Shown here in pieces: positions 1 to 13,500 of a stretch of 64,000 bases of DNA (position 1 is its first letter; the number at the start of each line of letters is the position of its first letter). Source of the stretch: Stichopus chloronotus (Eukaryota; Echinodermata; Holothuroidea; Aspidochirotida; Stichopodidae). The stretch spans positions 33,667,200 to 33,731,199 of the forward strand of contig CM037843.1 of the NCBI GenBank assembly GCA_021234535.1, in the 5' to 3' direction. A program made the position numbers and the translations under genes. Under the pieces are notes generated by a model. It was not told the DNA's origin, did not search any database, and saw nothing but the letters and a program-made list of their open reading frames with translations.

Positions 1-343
1 TCATCCTGTTCTCACAATGTACTACAGCATATTCAGCTGCCCTTTTTAGTCGGTATCCCAAAATCATGTTGCAGCAATGATATTCAAGAAGGCTTGTGGA
101 CAAAGTAGCTCTACAGCTTGTGAGGCGCAAGACCTTTTCAAGGATATCTTTTCAGAAATGCTTGAAAAATGCAGATTTTAACAAAGTGTTTGTGGATTGT
201 GTTGAAAGAGTGATTGAGAAAAATTGTGGAAATTCACAATGTTCTTTGTTGTTCATCAGTGTTTCAGGGAAGTGTAAGTAGGGGAAAACATCACCTGTCA
301 CAAAATCTGAAAGAGAACTACAGGACATTCATCTTGCAGATAT

Positions 344-670
344 TTGAATATGAAGAAAGTCTCAACATTTTTGTTGTCCCTACAAAATTCAGACTGTCCA
401 AGAAAGCATAGCGGTCAATCACCATCACTTGGAATCAAACAGAAAAACGGGGAGCTGAAAATAAAGAACATGGACATTGATCGGTCCTACAGAGTTGGCC
501 TAATGGCAAAGGACAGTAAAACTAGTGGCATTATAGTGAAGTTTCAAAATGGCAGACTGTACTGTCTTCATCTGTTTCGACCACCATGCACCATCCCATA
601 TCCTGCACAGCTGTGCATCAGTGGTACTGTAATCTTATTGATACAGTCTTACTTCAGTGCTGCACCCTGA
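344..670 (+). pseudogene. possible LINE ORF1-like remnant
   Basis: A 108-codon open frame. Its central part, about 464-560, reads DIDRSYRVGLMAKDSKTSG followed by IIVKF. This resembles the 'R(S/A)HRVG ... PI(I)VKF' signature of ORF1-type proteins carried by many animal LINE retrotransposons. The similarity covers only about 35 residues; the rest of the frame is unremarkable and no reverse transcriptase is nearby. It may be a decayed LINE fragment or a chance frame. A translated search against LINE ORF1 proteins would decide. Confidence 0.25.
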
Positions 671-935
671 AGTAGTTAGTCAATGAATATCACCTTCTTT
701 TGGAATGGCGGACTTTTACTGTCAGTATTCACATACCATACGATGACCACACATCAAGTGCAGCCCATGAATATACAGTATCTATCTCTTCACCATCATC
801 TTCTTAAATCCTTGACACTGACACATTGACAAATCTATGGATTAGCTTTCGAGGGTCCGCCTGACTCTTCTGAACTATAAAGTGTGTAGTTGTTCTGCTC
901 ACAGTACTTGGTTTTGTTTTTGAATTTCATCCGGG

Positions 936-1045
936 AGTCCTTTTTTTCTTTTCTTTGCCTCTCTTTCTTTCCTTTTCTTTTTGTTCCCTTTTTTTCTGTC
1001 TTTTCTTCTTTTTTGAGTTCTTTTTGGGTTTCTTTTTCTGGCTTT
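936..1045. repeat. pyrimidine (CT)-rich low-complexity tract
   Basis: About 110 bases of nearly pure C/T on the + strand. Read on the - strand it gives a long lysine/glutamate-rich frame (835-1104), which is an artefact of composition. No unit is repeated exactly. Confidence 0.8.
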
Positions 1046-1389
1046 CTTGTTATATGTATGTGATAAAACAATAAACCCAACAAAGTTTGCAGTATGCAAG
1101 ACATTCTTTTTTATATAAATGTAAGAAAAAATGCATGTGATTAATAATTTACAATAACAAAATAACTTCTAAAATAATTTGTTCCACAGGGCCAACATTC
1201 AGTCGCATTTGTGCCTCCAGGGATAATAAACAATCATGTAGGACGCCGGAATTAGAACACAGAACTTGGAGATTTCGTCTTCGCTGATGTTTCAATAAAC
1301 CAAATCAACGCTTTTTCAGTTGTCATGTTAGAGTCCTTCATGGTCGATGGTAGCACAGTACATGCAACTGTGATAAACTAGTCAGAGGA

Positions 1390-1575
1390 ATGCCTGGCAC
1401 GAAAGCGCATCGCCCACAACCTATCCAGTCATGGACAGAAAAATCCACTAAGGCTTTTGACAAAGCAAAGGAGAATGGCACCTTGTCGTCCCCGAGAGTA
1501 TTGTACAATAAAGGAAGGACTGCTATACCAGTCAAATCAACTGTCGGGGGAGAATGGGAGTTGCAGACATGTCAG
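1390..1575 (+). CDS. CH-SAM gene, candidate coding exon 1 (start codon)
   Basis: The ATG at 1390 is the first after an in-frame TAG 39 bases upstream. Sixty-two codons (MPGTKAHRPQPIQSW... ending WELQTCQ) lead to a CAG|gtatgt donor in phase 0, which fits the phase-0 start of the CH exon at 4972. The N-terminus has no recognised domain. Part of it (WTEKSTKAFDKAKE) also resembles the segment between reverse transcriptase and RNase H in Gypsy-type retrotransposons, so a retroelement scrap is an alternative. Further small 5' exons may exist in 1576-4971. Confidence 0.45.
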
Positions 1576-4500
1576 GTATGTGATTTGCATCGTCCACATT
1601 TAAATTCGATAAACAAACTTATCTCCAGTCATCCTATAATTGACAACTCTGAAGTTTCTGAAACACCACCCAGGTAGTAACTGTCCACGTACAGTATATG
1701 TATACAAACGTGCTAAAACTGTGGTACGGTTATTTACGCAAGCACCTGCACTGTTCCACTGCAGAGTTCATGATACCGCAGTCATGTGATGTTTAAAGCC
1801 AGCTTTACTAAAACTTGATGTATGAGAAACCTCAATATTACAAAGTTGCAGCATTTGGTAAGCTGTGGCTTTGCCTTCGCATACATGTACTGTCCCTTCC
1901 TGCTGGTAAAATCTGGAGTAACACAATATCTGAAGGCCAAACATTTCTCATGACTGTTGCTTCTCTCCTGTTTGCACATGATTGACAGTATCTACTGTAG
2001 ATCAATTGTATATCTTGTTTCATGAGAGACTCTTAAAATGCTGCAATGCAGTATGTGATAAATTGGGACATTCTGTAATTTTGTAATCTGCAATTCATAG
2101 TTCAAACAAAAGAGAAGCAAATGAGCCCCGCTGCTGTGTGCTGCAGTTTTTCTCCAAAACTTGGTATAAATTTAGTTTGCAGGACAGACTCTGTAGTCCA
2201 AAAGTTGTGCTATATATTCTGCATATTTTTTTGTAAATTTTCTATAACTTCTATGTTTAAATTGTGCATATGTGATATGTTCGACTAACTGTAGCCCACA
2301 AGTTCCTTTGAGGAAACAGCAACGAGATACTTTTTTCATGTACATGTACCATGTGCTTCAAGAGTTGATTCACAAAAGAAAAATTTAGTAACAAATGAAA
2401 CATGAGTGCAAAATGGACAAGATACAGGACTGTAAACTGTACAGCAAATTCTGTGATTTTAGTTTTCGTAACTTGGTAGAGTTGGCACTTGATGGAAATT
2501 TCCTGGATTTACAAAATGTACATCGCAGTATATAGTACAAGTGTCTTTTCTCACTGATGCAGCTACTGCACACTTTTTTGTCAATATCCATGAAAATTTT
2601 TAGAGTCAAAGGTAAGAATTAAATCAGTTCATCTATCAGTTCAGATAATACGTTGTGGAAACTTGTTGAACCACTGTCATTCATGCTGTATTTATGGCTT
2701 TCTACAGTTGTGTGCAGGTATGCAACCCAACATGTTGTTTGCAGTACTTATACTTAACAGTGCAACCAATTTCACTGTTTCACAAATTCTTGAACAGTTA
2801 GTTATTGAAATTAAGCCTATACTGCTATAATGTACAGTAGCCTACTACTGTACCAACAGTATTAAGTGCTCAGCTGTGCAGTCCAGATCTTAGCCAGTGG
2901 AGAGGTAGTTGCTTGCATACAGTACTGTACATGGTCCAAATTTACAGCACTGATGGCTAATCCAATACATACTGGACCTGTAGTCTGTATCGTACCAATT
3001 CCTAGTTCAGGTTCAATATTACGTTAGAGATATGATTTATTTAAAGATTTTCAGTGCCACCAAACATCCCAGGGTTGAATACAATTTATTTTTTGCTTCT
3101 TTTGTCAAAGATTATATTTCCTCACCGGTATGTGACATGTGATACATACTGTACACTTGGGAGTCACCAAATCCCACATGTATGCTTTTGTGTTGAGTCT
3201 GTTGTTTGTGAAGGGATTGTTACCTGGGTTGAATACCTCAGTCATATATGACCTTCTTCTTATGAATGCACTGTTTATCCCCTCAGACTATTAACTTCGT
3301 CATCTCACCACTTAGATTCTTCCTTGCAGTGGCTCTGGCTTGATTCAAAAGATGCTTGTTTAGTTTACCACTCATATCAGAGTGCACTGTAGAGTATACA
3401 AGCGTGTGCTATGTTTGTTTAAGGGAGAATAATGGGTAGTTGAGAAAGACATACTCGTTCTGTTCTCTCTTCACCTCCTAATGACACCTCACGGTGCGTT
3501 CTCTAATGGACGACGTGATACGATACTCATTTCCCAAATCTTTCCCATTTGATATCAACTTCAGTTTAACTTATGAAATGTGTGGCTCACATTGAAGGAA
3601 GTATTTAAGTTCAAAAGTGTGTTTTCATTGGACTTAGAACCCTTCTAAGAAGGATACTGGTAGACCTTTGTAATATACATTTTACATAACTTTTTGCACT
3701 TTTCTCCTCCAAGGTATAAGCATCTCCTAAACAGATATGTGGCAAAACATAATCTTCCAATTAGCTTAATGTAGTCATGTGTGCCCCAGAATGAGAGAAC
3801 AATGATTTTTTTCTGTTTTTTTAACATGTCGACATCCCACACATGATTGAGGATGTGCTCACTGTCTCTCCCCCGCCCTACAGTTACTTACATGAAATGT
3901 TGCTTGGTTTAAGGGCACCAATGTGTACTTGCAGAGTTCAGGTTTTCAGTCTCATCAATAAACATCTGCAAAATCTTCATCTCCTTAAAACATTATGCAT
4001 GTGATGAGTAATGGAAAGTGCATCATTTGAATTTTAAAAAGTTTGGGTGAACAAAGTAATGTTAAACAAAAAGGAACTGAATTTCTGTCTGTGAGAAATG
4101 TCTTGAATAGGTGGTTACTGGTTACTGTCCTTCCTTATTTTGAATATTCTATCATTCTATGTAAACAAACATTGGTTTCGCAAAATGTGGTTGTTGTCTG
4201 TAAAACAAACATCGTATTTCCCTTTAACTGAAGGTTGAAAGGAAACAGTTTAAAGTTTTTTTTTTTTTTGTATCCATCAGAGCTGCGGGACCCATGTACA
4301 TTTACAGTGAGGCAAATGTGAATTTAAATTACATTTTGTAAAAAAATGGAAAAGGTCGTTGTGATACTATGAAGTATAGTACTGTAGCAAGTATTGTTGA
4401 TTTTTTTCTCAACTCATTTTTCCGTATGTATAGTAGGACTACAGTTGGTTGGGGCAACTGCACTTCTATTTTACAGTCGGTCATAGGGCTTACAGCGTCT

Positions 4501-7500
4501 TTGTGTGTTTGCTGATTGGGTTTGGTAAGCAAGCATATACTTGTGAAGACAAGTTCCTTATTCCAATTACTTGCTTGAAATGTGGTTTTCAGAGTTCGAT
4601 GGAGATAAGTACAGTATTATGTAGGTTTAATACCATTGTGGCACAAATGGTACATTGATTCCCATACATATTGAAGATTTTGGAAACCGCATTCTGGTCT
4701 GTGATTTGGTGGTGTTGTTTGCTTTATCACTTGTTGGAATTGATCCAAGTGGTAGATAAGAAGGTAGGAATTTGTCTTAGGCCTACTTAGAGATTGTACT
4801 AAGGTTCGTTAATGTTTAAGAAATTGGTCTATCGGTAGGTAGGCATTGTACGAGGGTAGGTAGAAAATTAAGACTTGGTCTGAGGGATTGGTGTAAAATA
4901 GTTAGAAGTTGATTAGACTGCTGTATGATACTATAATCTCATGTTTCATCATCATCTTTATCTTTCAAAAGGAATTCACAGAATGGGTGAACAACATCCT
5001 CAAGAGAAACAAACATCGTCCAATCACAGATCTGAAAAAGAGTTTGTCTGATGGGATAACCCTAGTTAACTTACTGGAAGTTCTATGTAAGTAACTTAAT
5101 AACCTTTATGTACTTCGCTGACGTTGGTTTTTCATCAGTGACACCCAACATGTCCTTTGCTGTCTTATAACCTGAACTGCACATTTATAGCTTTGTTACT
5201 GTAGCCTATGGAAGCTTTTCATGTAAGTCTGTTTTCCTTTTGTACAGGTAATGTGAAGAGGGATGAATGCGTCAAGCAGATTCATAATTAAACACCATTG
5301 AACTGTGTAAATCAGTAACATCATGATGTTCAGTTTCTTTTGTATACCTACCCTCCTGCTGCTTGTGTAGTGACCGAAAATAAACTTGGATTTATCAGTA
5401 TGTACAGAATCAATATCGTTTAAATCCCTGTTAACTGATTCAGACAGTGCTCACATACACTGTGGAAAACAATTGGTTTACCCCTTTTGTGAAAACTATT
5501 GTACTACAGTTCCTTGAAAGAGAAGCATTGATCATTGATCGCCAGATCATTTGATTGTCAAAATTGCGTTTTCTCCCTTCGATAATTGAATCGGAAAAAC
5601 CTTCACCCTTCGTTCTCTTGACATCGGTTTGCAAAAAAAATTAATTAGCAGGTGCTCATCCGACACCCGCACTCCCTCTCTTCAAGTTAGCAGGTTGCTC
5701 TTTGGAACCTGTTGAGGGACCTTTCGATCCTCCCTGCTGGCTTGTCAGTTTTGTCATCATGAAAAGGAGCTTTCAATGAAACGCCGATCAATGGGATCGC
5801 AATCGATCAATACTCGACGTGTCCTAGTTCCCTTGGCTCGGTGTCTGCTTTGGTGAATGCCACGCATGATCTCTCTCCAAGAGGAGAGGTGTCATTCTGA
5901 TGTGGCAGACATCACTTGACACTAATTCTAGTGTTTCCAGGAGTCCCGCCCAGTTCTAAGAAAGATGAATTGGCCCGAACCAGGTGGAAATAAAAAGGTC
6001 TAGGTGACATTTATTCTCCCAACTTTAGTTCAGTGTCTTGAGTGGAACAATGGTACTGGTCTGTATTTAAGTCAAATGCAGAAAGTTTCTCGTGATCAGT
6101 TTTGAATGTCACATTGAATTTCCCTCTTGTTCCTTGACATGTTCATTTAACCTCCCTTAACATTAAAGCTCATGCTGACAACAGGATTGAAAATAATTCA
6201 AATATGATTCATATAAATTGGAAACATGTCAAAAGAACACATTTTTATTTTTCCTGAACTGCTTTTGACTGTATGGAAACTTTTTGGTCTATGGAAATAC
6301 AGTAGCCTCTTGTGGCTTCTTGAACTGCACCTCATAATTTGTAGCATAGTGAGGGGATTATAGACTTTGAGCCCTAGGAACAGAGGGGTGATAAGCATAG
6401 TTTTGTTATAATAATTAAAGCATCGTTTGAATACAGTATGTTGATCTATGAAACCCTTCTTTCGTGAAATTTAGAGGAGGATGGATGCTCGTGAAATACA
6501 TCATACATAAATTTTTACGCTTTCTTTCTCTAAATTGTGTAGAAGCATATCTATTTAACAGATTTGTTTTCAAAAATGATATGCCAATGGCAAGCATCTG
6601 TTTGATAAAAAGTTCCCCAGTGGAGAAAAAAAGCCCTTATTTTTTAAAATTTTCCTTATGTTGACTTATGCAGGATAGTATTCATGAGTACTTTTTTATG
6701 CCCTCCCTAGCTTGAACATGGAATGTTGTTTGGTTGAAGGTTATCAATGTTTAACTGGACTCTTCAGGTACAGTAGACATTGATAGCCTCCAACCAAAAA
6801 CATTCCTGCTGCAAAGCTAGGGAGAGGCATAAAAGACATACTCATGAATCTTGTAGAACCTATGAAGTATCTATGCTCCTTTAAAAAGGGGAGGGACGCC
6901 ATCCCTGCACCGAGACCCATACTTGTAGTTAAACAAGGCCCAGTGTGTGGATCCTGAATTTTTCAATGACAATATTAAAAGCATGAAACACATTGCCAGA
7001 ACAAACTTGTGTTTACTCCACCTGAGGTTGGGAAGTGCTATTCCTGGCAATCTGAATGATTTTTTTGATCATTTAACTGCATCTTGTTTATGCTGTGCAG
7101 TGCTAGGAAGGATGAGCATGGTAGACAAGTTTGTCATGAGATTGTGCTCCACTATATGTCATAAGTGATAAAAGCTACAAGCCTGCAAGGGCAAACCTAA
7201 ATACTGCATCAATTTGCATGCAGGTTTGTCTGATTGTGATCCGTCTCTTCTTTTGATAATTCTTTAGCCATATCAGACCTGACCAAAACTCTAAAATCCG
7301 TATGAAATTTCACCATCCTGCAGTATGGAATGTTTAAAGTGGACGAACTTCAGCTGTCGATTGAATGTTCCCTTTTGGATGTTTACCATCTCTCATCTTT
7401 AAATGACCCTCAGTGGTGGTTTCTGCACCAATGCAAACTTGCCCGATGCCTGGAGTATCTCGTCAGCAGCCAAGTACATAAACATCATTATCACCAGTGC

Positions 7501-10500
7501 CATGCACGGGTTACAAGAGGCAGGGAGACTATAGCACTTGTGGACTCATTATCCATTAGCGGCTTCACAGATCGATTCCTCCAATACTTGTTTGGACAAT
7601 AGATTCGTCAGAATCTGGCCAGGATCAATAGCCCCTCTGACTATGCTGTTTGTTAGACTGCATTGTCACAAACTCCCACAGCCCTCTTTTCATTTCAAAG
7701 GCAGTAATTATTAGCTTTGGGATGATTTTCTGTGAGGGGCTTTTGAAAGTTCCATAACAACTGTACTATGCCACAGTAAAACTGTTGAGTGTACAGCAGT
7801 TAGAAATGTGGAAAATTTGTAAAGATAGTGTCCAATCATATGTACTGTAGACCTGCATTTAGTAGACATTTTAGTAGATACTACTACAGTGCAGTAGTAA
7901 GTACTGCAAACTAGATCTAGATATGACATGAGTCCATATTGTCAGGCTTTTCTCTGACATTGTCGTCAGTTTTCCTGAAGATATCCATGCAAGAAGTGTC
8001 ATGATGGTTTAAAAGTCATGTGACATTAAATTGACATTTTGGAGTATTGGGTGCATTAGTCATTGAAAATGCTAAAAAAGGGCCACAAAATTCCTCAAAG
8101 ATTGACAATTTTACAGGCAAGTTAGTGTCTCACAGCTGCATCATGAATAAACATTGACTATGTATGCAAATTTTTGTCGTCAAGAGATGGACTCCTATGA
8201 TATGTCATGTTAATCCTTTGTTTACTTGATCTTTATTTCAAGGACGTATGAGAATTATTCATACCCAGTGGATTTTATTTTATTTTCTTCTTCAAAAACA
8301 TCAATATGACATACCAATGTGAAACTCAGTAATTAAAGGGGAAATCAGGCTTTGACAGAAAATTCACCTTTAGTTGATTTTTCTTTCTAAACTGATTGTT
8401 CACCGAAATACAGAGACGTTGGGGAGGTGTCTGAAGGTAGAAGAATGGTAATTATTGCGTTAATTACTGTTGAATGAGAACTCATAATATTTTTCAGGTA
8501 CAAAAAATAAACGTTCATGTACAAGAAAAGACAGCCTCCTCTACACAATGACCAATCACAGCGTAAGACTGAGATGACGTTATATGAGTAAACATGACCC
8601 AATGTTTATGGTTCCCATGCTGTTCGTGCATTGCGCAGTGCTATGTAAACAAAAGTTTAGTGATAGTTGATGATACATACAGCACACGTAAGGTACATAT
8701 GAAACTGTTCAGCCACACCTCCTCATACCTTGAAAAAGGCCATAGTATTGAATATTCATATTTGATTCGATGAATATGGACTGTTACAGACTTTCGGTGT
8801 TCTTCACCGATTTTTTGCAAATTTGACTCGTTTCTTCTCCACATGTTTTGACATTATCTTGATCATATTTTTTAGTTATAACTCATTGTACGATACCGGT
8901 TGGGAATTGTAGTGAAATAAATTGTGAAAATAAACCCTGATTTCCCCTTAAGCAATTAAGAGGCAATATATGCTTAACAAAAGAAATACTGACACTGTGC
9001 AACACTCCACGTCATCTGTTTTGCATTTTTGTCAAACTTTGACAAGTCATATCTCAAAAACGGTGATAGATATAAGCAAAATTCCAACGGATTTTTACTC
9101 AGGATTTTACTTCAATGCATCTAGTGAATGAAACGAGCTCTTTTCTAGATGCATGTCACATAATCTTCAAGATTCATGCATTGGGCTGATGGTTTATTTA
9201 GAGAGGTAGATGTTGGCCACTGTGTTCCTTTTTTCTTCTCTATGGTTACCTTACAACGTCCATGACGCTGTAAAACAGAGCGTTCTTCCTCAGTTGTGGT
9301 TATTAAAGACAACATGCAGTAGATTTATACTTCCACAGTACCCGTATGCTCTTTCACACCATACTATGGGTTTCTCCACACACTGCGCTGCATTTCAAAG
9401 CTGTTCATCATATTACGTGTGTCAGGGCCCACTGTGGTATATACTGTACTTACAGAAAGTTCAAAGTTCATGATGATGTATGATTTATTGTTCTGTGTTG
9501 ACCCTGAATGTGTTTATTATGTGGTTACAGGTACAGTACAGCATTTCCGTTCATATTGTACTGCACAGTACATGGTGCATGTATGAAATTCCTTGCATCA
9601 ATTCATTCACATTCATTTACATTCAAGCATCGTTTGGCTGTGATTGTAACCTTCAAGACCGTTGGTGATGAAACGACAAAATTTGCTGAATATCTAAAGA
9701 TAATTACTTTTGGAAAATAGCCTATTTATGGTAACATTCATGTGGAAACTTGTTTTGAACCTTAGGCATCAAGTATAAATAACAAAACAAGTAGCGAAAT
9801 AAGGTGATTCGTGGCAAGCAGTATACAGTATATATGCAAGAAGCTCATAAACTGAAACTGGGATTGAAGCACATACTGTATTAAAAGGTTCTACAATTGT
9901 TAATTTCACAGAGATTTATTAAGAAGATGTATAGGCCTATACTGTAATTCCTACAGTTGAAAGTCCATCTTTATATGCTTTATTTTGGCAATCCTGCAAA
10001 TTTTAAACAGTATTGTCGCATACCATATACAGGTAGACCTTGGGCATTCCCTTGAAAATTTAGGGGACCATCCATGAAAGTCCAATACTTTAGTGTATCG
10101 TAGTAAGTTACAGTATTAGCCCCACCTTTGGAGAGAAATTGATTGCAACTGCATTTTTCAAAAGTTGGTGTGTAGGTAGTCCATAGAGAGTAGATGATCC
10201 CTATTCTTTTTCATGTAGGTCAAAGGTCATTTGAACTCACCAAAGGGGAAAGTCTGAATTTAACTTACCTGTATGAAGAGGGATATCTCAGCAAATGAAG
10301 TTTCTGGAACTTCAAATATAAAGCATTGGTAGCCCTTGAAAGTAGATGATCTCTGTCAAGTTTTGATGATGTCAAAGTTCACATGGGGTCAGTAGAGGAC
10401 ATACCATGTAAACACACTATGCCAATCAGGGAAATTTGCTTGAACTTCAAAGTTGGCATGTGGGTAGTCCATTGTGAGTAGATGATCTCTATTCTTTTCC

Positions 10501-13500
10501 AGGTAGCTCAAAGGTCATTTGAGGTCATCAGAGGAGAAACTCTGAAAACCTATTAAGTAAGTCCTCCAGTTGCTGAAAGTTGCTTGAACTTCAAACTCCT
10601 AACCTTGATTGCTCTTGATGAGCGGATGATCTTTGTGAGGTTAAGGTCATGTAAGGTCAGTAAAGGTCATAGTTGTGAAACCTTGTAAACACCATATCTC
10701 CAGAAGCAAAAGTTGCTGGAACTTCAAACTTAGTGTATAGGTTGTTTATTGTGAGTAGAAAATTGCTATTGTTTTTCATGGAGTCATGTGAGGTCACCAG
10801 AGGTGGAAGTTTCAAGACCTTGTATGGAAGATATATCAGCGACTGATTTGTGCTGGAACTTCCCACTGGTGACATTTTCAGCTGTTGATGAGTAGATGGT
10901 GTCTGTCATTTTTCTATGATGGTTAAAGGTCGCATGAGGTCAGCAAAAATCTTACTTTAAAAACCTTGTAGCCATGGTATCTCAAGGAGGGTAAGGTCAG
11001 TGAACTTCAAAATTGGTATGTTGCTTACCCTTTGTTCATCATAAATATTTGCAAGGAATCACAAATTCCTTTGACTCTCTGGTTAAACGTTCCTGTGTTT
11101 TTTGCACCCCTTTAACTTTCATAACAGTGACACTTTTCCATAAAAGCCTACAGCATAAACACATACATGTACAAATTGTCCACTTTTGTTTGGATTCCTA
11201 GAAGTTAGCTGTTATTGGGCAGTTATGGCCAAAAGGACAGCTATGGCCAAAATAGCCAAAGAGCTGTCGAAACTCGTTCAAAACCCAAGCTGTGTGTTTG
11301 TGTAGGATTACTTAGAAATGCATTGCACATGTGTTGATGCAGAAACAGAGGTCAAAGATGGCAGTTCCACAGGGATGCCTATTGCAGTGGGGTTGCCAGT
11401 AGCAACCCAAGCTTCCAGAATATTTTCAGTAATTACGTTGGTGCTTTGGCCTGACCTTCAGCATTCCAAAGCTTTAATTCATTATCCAATAATCATGAAT
11501 TAGTTCCTAATCAGCTGATCAGGGTATTAATTTCCCATGTGTTCAATGTTACCACAGATGCCAGCTGGTATCCAGCTGTTTTAAATTATTTACAGTAGAC
11601 AGATTTCACATTGCCATTTCAACAAGTATGAGTGTGTTATAATTCCATGTTTAATCCATGTTCTTTAAAGCTACTGTATCTTCTGTAAAACCCCTTTCCT
11701 GTTTCAGTATACGGTACTAACTCCAATTACTGCACAGCTCTCTCCTACCATGGGTGTAGGAGAGAGTAAAGTAAAGATCTGGTTTATAGCACAGACTTAT
11801 TCACTGTCCAAGACATTCTGGTGTACTGTAGTGCCCCCCTCCACCTCGACTTACTGCCTTTAAAAAGTTTTAAAGTGACTAACTACTTACATAACTTGAG
11901 GCAATGGTATTCGTGGGTGCTGTGAATTACAGCTGCCATAGTATCTTGCAACATATTTATAAGTTTTGTTTGTCAGTTTAAGTACTACATGTCCCTGTAC
12001 ATTTTTGGGCACTATGGAAACGAAAGAATGTGTTGCAGTGCAGTTACAGCTCTATGGCATGAATGAGTCACATGAAATGACTATAAGCACTGGTGGTAAT
12101 TGAACTATGTATTCAATATACAGTAGTCAACTCACAATTAAGCCATGAACTTGATAAATTGATGATAGAGACAAAAGGTGCACAAACTGTTCAGTGTTGA
12201 AACAATAGCATACAGTGAGTTGTATTTTTAGGTGTTCTGTAGTATAATCACATAGAGATGGATCATAACTTTTATCCTACTTAACACAATATTTATCGAA
12301 GGGACTGCCAGTAGTTCATAGGTTGGGATAGTTTTGGACTACACTTTTAACACAGGCTATTTCAAAGCATCCAAGAAATGAAGTTTTGTGATTTCCCTGT
12401 ATATTCTCTCACCGGCAGTCAACGAGAAAGTCGGTGGGATCCAGACCCGTCCCATCATCAGAGCTCAGAGGGTGGAAAACATTCACCTCTGTCTCCGGTT
12501 TATCCAAGGAAGAAGAATTGACATTCAAGATGTTGACTCTCAGGGTAAGTTACTAGTCCGTAGACTTTACTTTAAGGTGCTGCGGTATGAAGACATGTCA
12601 GCCATAGAGCTTGACTGTACAGCAGCAGAAAGTTAAGAGATGACTACCACACTGCTTTGTATATGTGCACTTTAGTTGGTGTGCATCCCTGCCATTCACT
12701 TGATCATCTCTGTGCTGTTGTGAGCATTACCACACAGGTACATGTCTGAAACACATGGGCTAATACTTACTGTATTCCTCAGATATTTCCATACCTTCCA
12801 GATCTGTACTTCCCCCTGTCTGGCATTCTTTACTTAGTTATATTACCCCCTCCCCCCACCAGTATGTCTTTGTAGCCTACTAACATTACAAGAAGTAATA
12901 CCGTTTTTTTTTGGTAACCAAACACAACTCTAAACATACCAGCTTCTGTTTGAGCAACTCAGAGTCGACCGCAGTCGGTCCGAGCCAGGGTGCAGAGTTT
13001 GAGTACAAGCAATTTCACACTGGAGCCACACATTCACACACATACTTAGGTGCAGTGGAACCAAAAAAAAAAAAAAAAGGGGGGGAGGGAACCAGTAGGA
13101 ACATCTAAGTGGAGTACCACCATCATTTGGTGGGGACCATGCAAGAAAAACTTTGATTTTTCAAGCCCTCTAGGTGGCAGGAAACGGCACTTCCCGATTA
13201 TTCTAGGCTGCATAGTTCTATTAGGAAAGTAGGAATCTCTGTCCGCTATTTCTGAATGAATGAGAAAAAAAAATCAATCTATGATCAGAAAGGTTGAGAT
13301 GATACAAAAGCTATAATTATGCATCCCTTGTGATTTATTCTTGGAGCACTTTGCAAGTATTGGGGGATAACATACTGTACCTTTATTCCCCCACTTTTCA
13401 TTGGGGCAGTGTTTGAGAGCAGACTGCATAAAATCATCAAAATGGTTTATACAGTAATTTACTTTTTGTGCTTATCAAACAGTCAAAGTAACCTCACAGG

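Noticed and set aside
835..1104. 89-codon - strand frame, Lys/Glu-rich
   Set aside because: It is the complement of a CT-rich low-complexity tract; two frames are open for the same reason.
1111..1119. TATATAAA as a TATA box for the CH-SAM gene
   Set aside because: It is about 270 bases before the candidate ATG in AT-rich DNA; such words are common here and the start site is unknown.
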